From Prevotella sp. (GTDB lineage Bacteria > Bacteroidota > Bacteroidia > Bacteroidales > Bacteroidaceae): a stretch of DNA of 17,991 nucleotides. The position numbers and the translations under genes are program-made. Of this stretch, positions 14,940-17,991 are shown piece by piece. Each line of letters begins with the position of its first letter. Positions within the stretch are counted from its first letter, which is position 1. The stretch is taken from positions 1-17,991 of the forward strand of contig JAFZVV010000016.1 in assembly GCA_017617615.1 (NCBI GenBank), read 5' to 3'. The notes under the pieces were generated by a model that saw nothing but the letters and a program-made list of their open reading frames with translations, searched no databases and was not told the DNA's origin.

Positions 14940-15416
14940 ATGAAGACCAAATTATTGCTCTTGATGGTGACAATACTCATGGTTGTCGCTTGTGGGGAAA
15001 ATAGCGGAAAAAACACTGCACCCGAACAAAAAGAGGTGACAACAGAAACTGTCGATTCCACGAAGTCAAGCAAAGTTTCTGGCAATATGTCTACCGACGA
15101 TAAATTCTATGAAGGAATGCTCGAGATTTTCTGCAAGAGGAATTATCAGGCAAAGTTCAAGAAGAGATTCAAGGGCTTGTTGTTGGAAGATTTAGTGTTA
15201 AAGAATGATAGCACCGTGATTGTCTCGGGGCCTCTCGATTTCTATGAAAAGGAGACAGGAGACATGACGGGGAAAACGGAATTCAAGGCCAACATTACAC
15301 GGATGGGCGAGAACAAGTATAAGATCACCTTTGAAAATAAAGGGGAGAAAGAATGGGATGACACCACCATGACCATTAACTATATACAAATGAAGAATAA
15401 CAAGGCTAAACCATAA
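14940..15416 (+). CDS. small lipoprotein, paralogue of the 17175 gene product
   Basis: A 158-residue lipoprotein: signal peptide and lipobox MVVACGEN (Cys 18), then a polar Thr/Ser/Lys/Glu linker to about residue 48, and a compact domain (52-150). The domain runs DKFYEGMLEIFCKRNYQAKF, then VIVSG and FKANITRMGENKYKITFE and ends in TINYI. The same pattern (LLEYFC, FDATIHELGNNQYRITF, RIIEYI) occurs in the lipoprotein at 17175, so the two are paralogues. The gene is followed 51 bp downstream by a small outer-membrane barrel with no clear promoter between, suggesting a shared transcript. Family and function not recognised. Confidence 0.8.
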   Translation: MKTKLLLLMVTILMVVACGENSGKNTAPEQKEVTTETVDSTKSSKVSGNMSTDDKFYEGMLEIFCKRNYQAKFKKRFKGLLLEDLVLKNDSTVIVSGPLDFYEKETGDMTGKTEFKANITRMGENKYKITFENKGEKEWDDTTMTINYIQMKNNKAKP

Positions 15417-15467
15417 GACACCCCATACGGGAATGTTTGAAAATGTGTAATAATTTAATAAAATTCT

Positions 15468-16058
15468 ATGATGAAAAAGGTATTAATGATGGCCATAGTC
15501 GCATTGATGGCTGTGGTGAGTGTGAATGCTCAGACTAAAGGTGATGTGAACTACCGCTTCAGAGGAGGTATAACCATTTCGAATCTGACAAACAGCGATA
15601 ACTTCAAGAATAAGATTGGCTGGTCATTGGGCACAGGGTTCGACTTCTTCTTCACTGACGAGTTTGCTCTCGGCCTTGACCTTACCCATGACGTTATCGG
15701 TGCCGAAGTCAAATCGCGTGATGAGAACTTTAACCTGGAGTACATCGGTTTCGGTCCGTTGGCTAAATACTACGCCTTGCCGTGGCTGTCCATATATGCT
15801 GGTCCTGAAATCAACTTCCTCACAAGTGCCAAGTTTGACGATGTGAGTTATAAGAGTTACTGCAAAAAGACAGAATTCTCTGTGCCTGTCGGCATATCCT
15901 TTGAACCCGTGATTAACAAAAGCAAGAACATTGCGCTCATCATCGACCTACGTGCCCGCTTCGGCCTGTCGAAGGTGGACAAAGAGGGCCTTTTCGGAGC
16001 GAATGATATCAAAAACAATGCCTTCATCTTTACTCTCGGTTGCAGATATCCGCTGTGA
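15468..16058 (+). CDS. small outer-membrane beta-barrel protein (PorT/OMP_b-brl-like)
   Basis: A 196-residue protein with a signal peptide ending SVNAQ. The mature part has alternating hydrophobic strands separated by short turns: RFRGGITISNLTNSDNF, GWSLGTGFDFFFTDEFALGLDLTH, IGFGPLAKYYALPWLSIYAGPEINF, EFSVPVGISFEP and NAFIFTLGCRYPL. This is the architecture of 8-strand barrels such as the PorT-like family. ATG 15468 gives MMKK; a start at the second Met is equally possible. It is related to the minus-strand barrel at 16264-16860 (shared TDEFALG/TDKFSLA, SVPVGIS and LDLRAR/LDARYN-type segments). The last residue is Leu rather than the usual Phe. Ligand unknown. Confidence 0.85.
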   Translation: MMKKVLMMAIVALMAVVSVNAQTKGDVNYRFRGGITISNLTNSDNFKNKIGWSLGTGFDFFFTDEFALGLDLTHDVIGAEVKSRDENFNLEYIGFGPLAKYYALPWLSIYAGPEINFLTSAKFDDVSYKSYCKKTEFSVPVGISFEPVINKSKNIALIIDLRARFGLSKVDKEGLFGANDIKNNAFIFTLGCRYPL

Positions 16059-16159
16059 TCTGATATAATTATCGAAAGAAGACTTGGGAATCATTTCTTA
16101 GGGCATGTTTATTTCAGGCTTCGTCACTCGTTCTTTACGAAAAATATAACATCTTGATA

Positions 16160-16199
16160 AAAGTACTTCAGCGCCACCCGGGTGGCGCTGAAGTACTTT
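16160..16199. repeat. perfect 40-bp palindrome
   Basis: Positions 16160-16179 (AAAGTACTTCAGCGCCACCC) are the exact reverse complement of 16180-16199, centred on CCCGGG with no spacer. It is G+C-rich in an A+T-rich spacer, and it is separate from the real terminator at 16214-16252, so it is not needed for termination of either flanking gene. Confidence 0.9.
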
Positions 16200-16213
16200 A
16201 CTAAATATGCTGT

Positions 16214-16252
16214 TAACAAAAAAGTTCCCACATCGTGGGAACTTTTTTGTTA
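16214..16252. terminator. bidirectional intrinsic terminator
   Basis: A perfect 18-bp stem (core AAAAAAGTTCCCAC / GTGGGAACTTTTTT) with loop ATC, and a run of six T after the G+C core on either strand. It separates the convergent barrel genes ending at 16058 and 16264/16278. Confidence 0.92.
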
Positions 16253-16263
16253 TGATAAGTACC

Positions 16264-16860
16264 TTATTTAGTATGGATTAAAAGAGGGTGAACTTGTAGC
16301 CCAGCGTCAATTGGAAAGCGAGGTTTTTGCTGTCGAGATTGATATTTTTCGGCGAACATCTTGGTGAGGCCAATGTTGTAGCGAGCGTCAAGTACTAAAT
16401 TACAATACTCATACGAGATGCCCACGGGGACGGAGAGGTCGAAATCCTTCACTCCTTTTTCAAAATTCCCATTTTCTGTGCCCTTGCCTGCATCCACTTT
16501 GGCAGAGAGGTTAACTCCTGGCTGCAAACCGGCCTTCAATGCCAGTCCTTTCAGCACATAGAAGTTTACCACAATAGGCATGTTAAGGTAGTCCATCTTG
16601 TATGTGACGTCATACTTCTCCTGCTCTGCACCCTGCAGTGAATAGAGCAGTGCACCTGCCAGGCTGAACTTATCGGTAAGATAATACTCAAACTCCGGAC
16701 CGACAACCAGTCCTATACGTGCCTTGGTATCATCGGTGTTGTTGAAGTCGGCTGCACTGAAACCAATACGAGGTTGAATAGTAAATGAACCTGCTGAATG
16801 CTGTGCAAAAGCGGCTGTTGATATCAGCATAATAACTGTTGCAAGAATTAATTTCTTCAT
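16264..16860 (-). CDS. small outer-membrane beta-barrel protein with a 3' frameshift
   Basis: As it stands, a 198-residue protein: signal peptide ending AAFAQ (1-20), then barrel strands (FTIQPRIGFSAADF, GLVVGPEFEYYLTDKFSLAGALLY, YLNMPIVVNFYVLKGLALKAGLQPGVNL, DLSVPVGISYEY, LVLDARYNIGLTKM). After about residue 171 the reading frame turns into non-barrel sequence (QSRQQKPRFPID...). Removing one base near 16345-16356, for example one A of the A5 run, restores a normal barrel C-terminus ending FQLTLGYKFTLF with a stop at 16278-16280 and 193 residues in total. So the gene carries a one-base insertion or is read by slippage. It is a paralogue of the barrel at 15468. No convincing promoter was found upstream. 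Confidence 0.82.
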   Translation of the reverse strand: MKKLILATVIMLISTAAFAQHSAGSFTIQPRIGFSAADFNNTDDTKARIGLVVGPEFEYYLTDKFSLAGALLYSLQGAEQEKYDVTYKMDYLNMPIVVNFYVLKGLALKAGLQPGVNLSAKVDAGKGTENGNFEKGVKDFDLSVPVGISYEYCNLVLDARYNIGLTKMFAEKYQSRQQKPRFPIDAGLQVHPLLIHTK

Positions 16861-17174
16861 AATCTAAAAATTTTAGTAAATATATAAAACACCTTTCGCG
16901 CTGCAAAAAATCGTATAAAAGTCGCTCTTGTTGAGAAGAGAAGGACTGGCGAAAAAAAGTTTTAAAATAAGTTTAAAAAGATATGAAATAGCAAAAAAAA
17001 TCACTAAATTTGCAAAAATAAGCCATCTCTTGGAAGGAGATGTATCTTGACGCAGGTCTATAAATGTCTTCGTCAACCTCTAGCAAGTGGGTATCAACAT
17101 ATTGACAAATAGTTTTTTCACTCATATTGTTTTTATACATTATTAAAATCTTAATCATCTTAATCGTTAATATT
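16861..17174. other. 314-bp A+T-rich divergent spacer
   Basis: The spacer lies between the divergent starts of the barrel (16860, minus) and the lipoprotein (17175, plus). It contains two perfect -7-like boxes facing each other, TAAATTTG (17005-17012, plus) and TATTTTTG (17013-17020, read on minus), but neither has a clear -33 box. A small inverted repeat CATCTC/GAGATG flanks 17030. Two minus-strand frames here (16873-17076 and 16973-17158) have no recognisable content. I see no RNA gene. Confidence 0.45.
17005..17012 (+). promoter_or_regulatory. candidate -7 box for the 17175 lipoprotein gene
   Basis: TAAATTTG fits TAnnTTTG, but there is no TTTG at the expected distance and the leader would be about 155 bases. 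Confidence 0.3.
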
Positions 17175-17756
17175 ATGCTTAAAAAATTGTTTATTTGCTT
17201 GTTTATCGCAGGTATGATGATGGTCGTAGCATGCTCGCCAAGTCCTTCTCCTTCTCAAAATGATGTTAATTCAGAAGAGTCAGCAGTCAAGGAGAATCCT
17301 TCTAACAAGACCAACGCTATTGAAAAAGAAGTGGAAGAGCAAGAAGAAGAGGCTGTTGTGGAGAATGCTAAGAAGCGGGACAAACTATTCTATCAGCGTT
17401 TACTGGAATATTTTTGCTATCATCATTACAAGGAATGTTTCGGTAGTTCGTATACCCCCCGTATATACAAAGAGAATAGCGTGGTAGTTGATGGTGAGCC
17501 CACTGTCATCGACAGCAATATGGATGGTGATAGAATAGTCAGTTATAATATGAAAGTATCTGGTATAAATTCTTGGGAAGGATATATGAAAACTCAACAT
17601 CCCGACTGGCCTTTTGATGCTACTATCCATGAACTTGGTAATAACCAATACAGAATAACTTTCAATACACCACAAGTGGCGCGTTGGCCGAAGAAAGGAC
17701 AGACGAAGGAGATTTTGTCAGCCACTCGCATCATAGAGTATATAGATTCAGAATAA
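17175..17756 (+). CDS. small lipoprotein, paralogue of the 14940 gene product
   Basis: With the ATG at 17175 the protein has 193 residues, a signal peptide and lipobox (MMVVACSPS, Cys 20). The upstream in-frame extension to 17127 adds hydrophobic residues before the MLKK start and is unlikely. A polar, Glu-rich linker follows (VEEQEEEAVVE). The C-terminal domain from about 72 begins KLFYQRLLEYFCYHHYKECF and includes FDATIHELGNNQYRITF and a final RIIEYID, mirroring the lipoprotein at 14940 but with an extra insert of about 20 residues (SWEGYMKTQHPDWP). It diverges from a barrel gene that is itself a paralogue of the barrel behind 14940. Function unknown. Confidence 0.8.
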   Translation: MLKKLFICLFIAGMMMVVACSPSPSPSQNDVNSEESAVKENPSNKTNAIEKEVEEQEEEAVVENAKKRDKLFYQRLLEYFCYHHYKECFGSSYTPRIYKENSVVVDGEPTVIDSNMDGDRIVSYNMKVSGINSWEGYMKTQHPDWPFDATIHELGNNQYRITFNTPQVARWPKKGQTKEILSATRIIEYIDSE

Positions 17757-17794
17757 GAGCATTTACCGTGTGATCCTGAAAATGATGTAATCTT

Positions 17795-17817
17795 GAGTCC
17801 ACTTTTTTAGTGGGCTC
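17795..17817. terminator. hairpin between convergent genes
   Basis: GAGTCCACT (17795-17803) pairs with AGTGGGCTC (17809-17817), 9 bp with one T-G wobble and a T-rich loop. It lies between the 17756 stop and the convergent minus-strand gene ending at 17854. There is no strong T-tract after the stem, so terminator activity is only probable. Confidence 0.5.
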
Positions 17818-17853
17818 ATTAGTTTAATACTCAAAAAAATATCTGTCAGATCA

Positions 17854-17991
17854 CTACTGTCCGGAGAAATCTGGCCATAGATAAAGTTGACCGTCATTCT
17901 TGACATTTTTGTTATACTTGTTACGTTTGAAAATTTCGTTAATAGGCTCCTTCTCGAAGAGGACAAGTCCAATCGACTGAGCCAAAATATA
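17854..17991 (-). CDS. 3' end of an unidentified minus-strand gene (partial)
   Basis: Reading from the right edge on the minus strand gives 45 open codons ending in TAG at 17854-17856: ILAQSIGLVLFEKEPINEIF ... NDGQLYLWPDFSGQ. The composition (amphipathic helix, charged loop, aromatic C-terminus) looks like real protein, unlike the overlapping frame 17763-17972. The start lies outside the window. I do not recognise the family; the LAQSIGLVLFE helix is too short a clue. Confidence 0.55.
   Translation of the reverse strand, partial: YILAQSIGLVLFEKEPINEIFKRNKYNKNVKNDGQLYLWPDFSGQ

Noticed and set aside
16873..17158. Two short minus-strand frames in the divergent spacer
   Set aside because: They have biased Phe/Ile/Lys composition from A+T-rich DNA, and no start context or recognisable motif.
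17763..17972. 69-residue minus-strand frame at the right edge
   Set aside because: The alternative frame ending at 17854 has a more protein-like sequence and runs off the window, so I preferred it.

Overview
The window looks like chromosomal DNA of a gut or rumen Bacteroidales bacterium, most likely Prevotella/Segatella-like. The evidence is several promoters of the Bacteroidota type (TTTG, 19-22 bases, then TAnnTTTG), the lack of clear Shine-Dalgarno sequences, Bacteroidota-style lipoproteins and OmpA/PorT-like outer-membrane barrels, and a set of pectin-degrading enzymes. By eye, base composition changes along the window: positions 2814-12059 and the insertion sequence are G+C-rich, while 2112-2760 and everything after about 12060 are clearly more A+T-rich.

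Layout. (1) 3-2111 is a complete IS1634-type insertion sequence with 17-bp terminal inverted repeats; it ends 46 bp before a small gene of a poorly understood Bacteroidota family (2158-2592). (2) 2814-4040 (minus) encodes a secreted protein with a Spy/CpxP-like N-terminal helical segment and a very long Gly/Ser/Arg/His tail. It is preceded by a 12-bp direct repeat with a 22-bp period and by a mirrored array of 7-bp repeats. (3) 4250-12059 is a rhamnogalacturonan-I/pectin island: a GH28 enzyme behind a glycosyltransferase (minus), a 1053-residue exo-rhamnogalacturonan-lyase-like protein (plus), and a GH105 unsaturated-uronyl hydrolase (minus) transcribed behind a small Imm32-like immunity protein. 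The lyase would release unsaturated oligosaccharides, GH105 would remove the terminal unsaturated galacturonic acid, and GH28 would hydrolyse galacturonosyl bonds. No SusC/SusD pair lies in the window, so this is at most part of a utilization locus. The glycosyltransferase and lyase genes diverge from a 280-bp spacer that holds a short array of promoter-bearing palindromic repeats. (4) 12337-17756 is an envelope region: a surface-type lipoprotein alpha/beta hydrolase with an unknown lipoprotein in one operon, then two related pairs of small lipoprotein plus small outer-membrane barrel (14940/15468 and 17175/16264). The second barrel carries a one-base frameshift that removes its C-terminal beta-signal. 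Between the convergent barrel genes lie a perfect 40-bp palindrome and a strong bidirectional terminator. (5) The right edge cuts through the 3' end of an unidentified minus-strand gene.

Most noteworthy: the divergent promoter/palindrome repeat array with a compensated stem, the duplicated lipoprotein-barrel module and its frameshift, the VAAC-bearing small protein without a signal peptide, the regulatory direct repeats and mirrored heptamers near 4120-4250, and the perfect 40-bp palindrome. No RNA genes or CRISPR array were seen.
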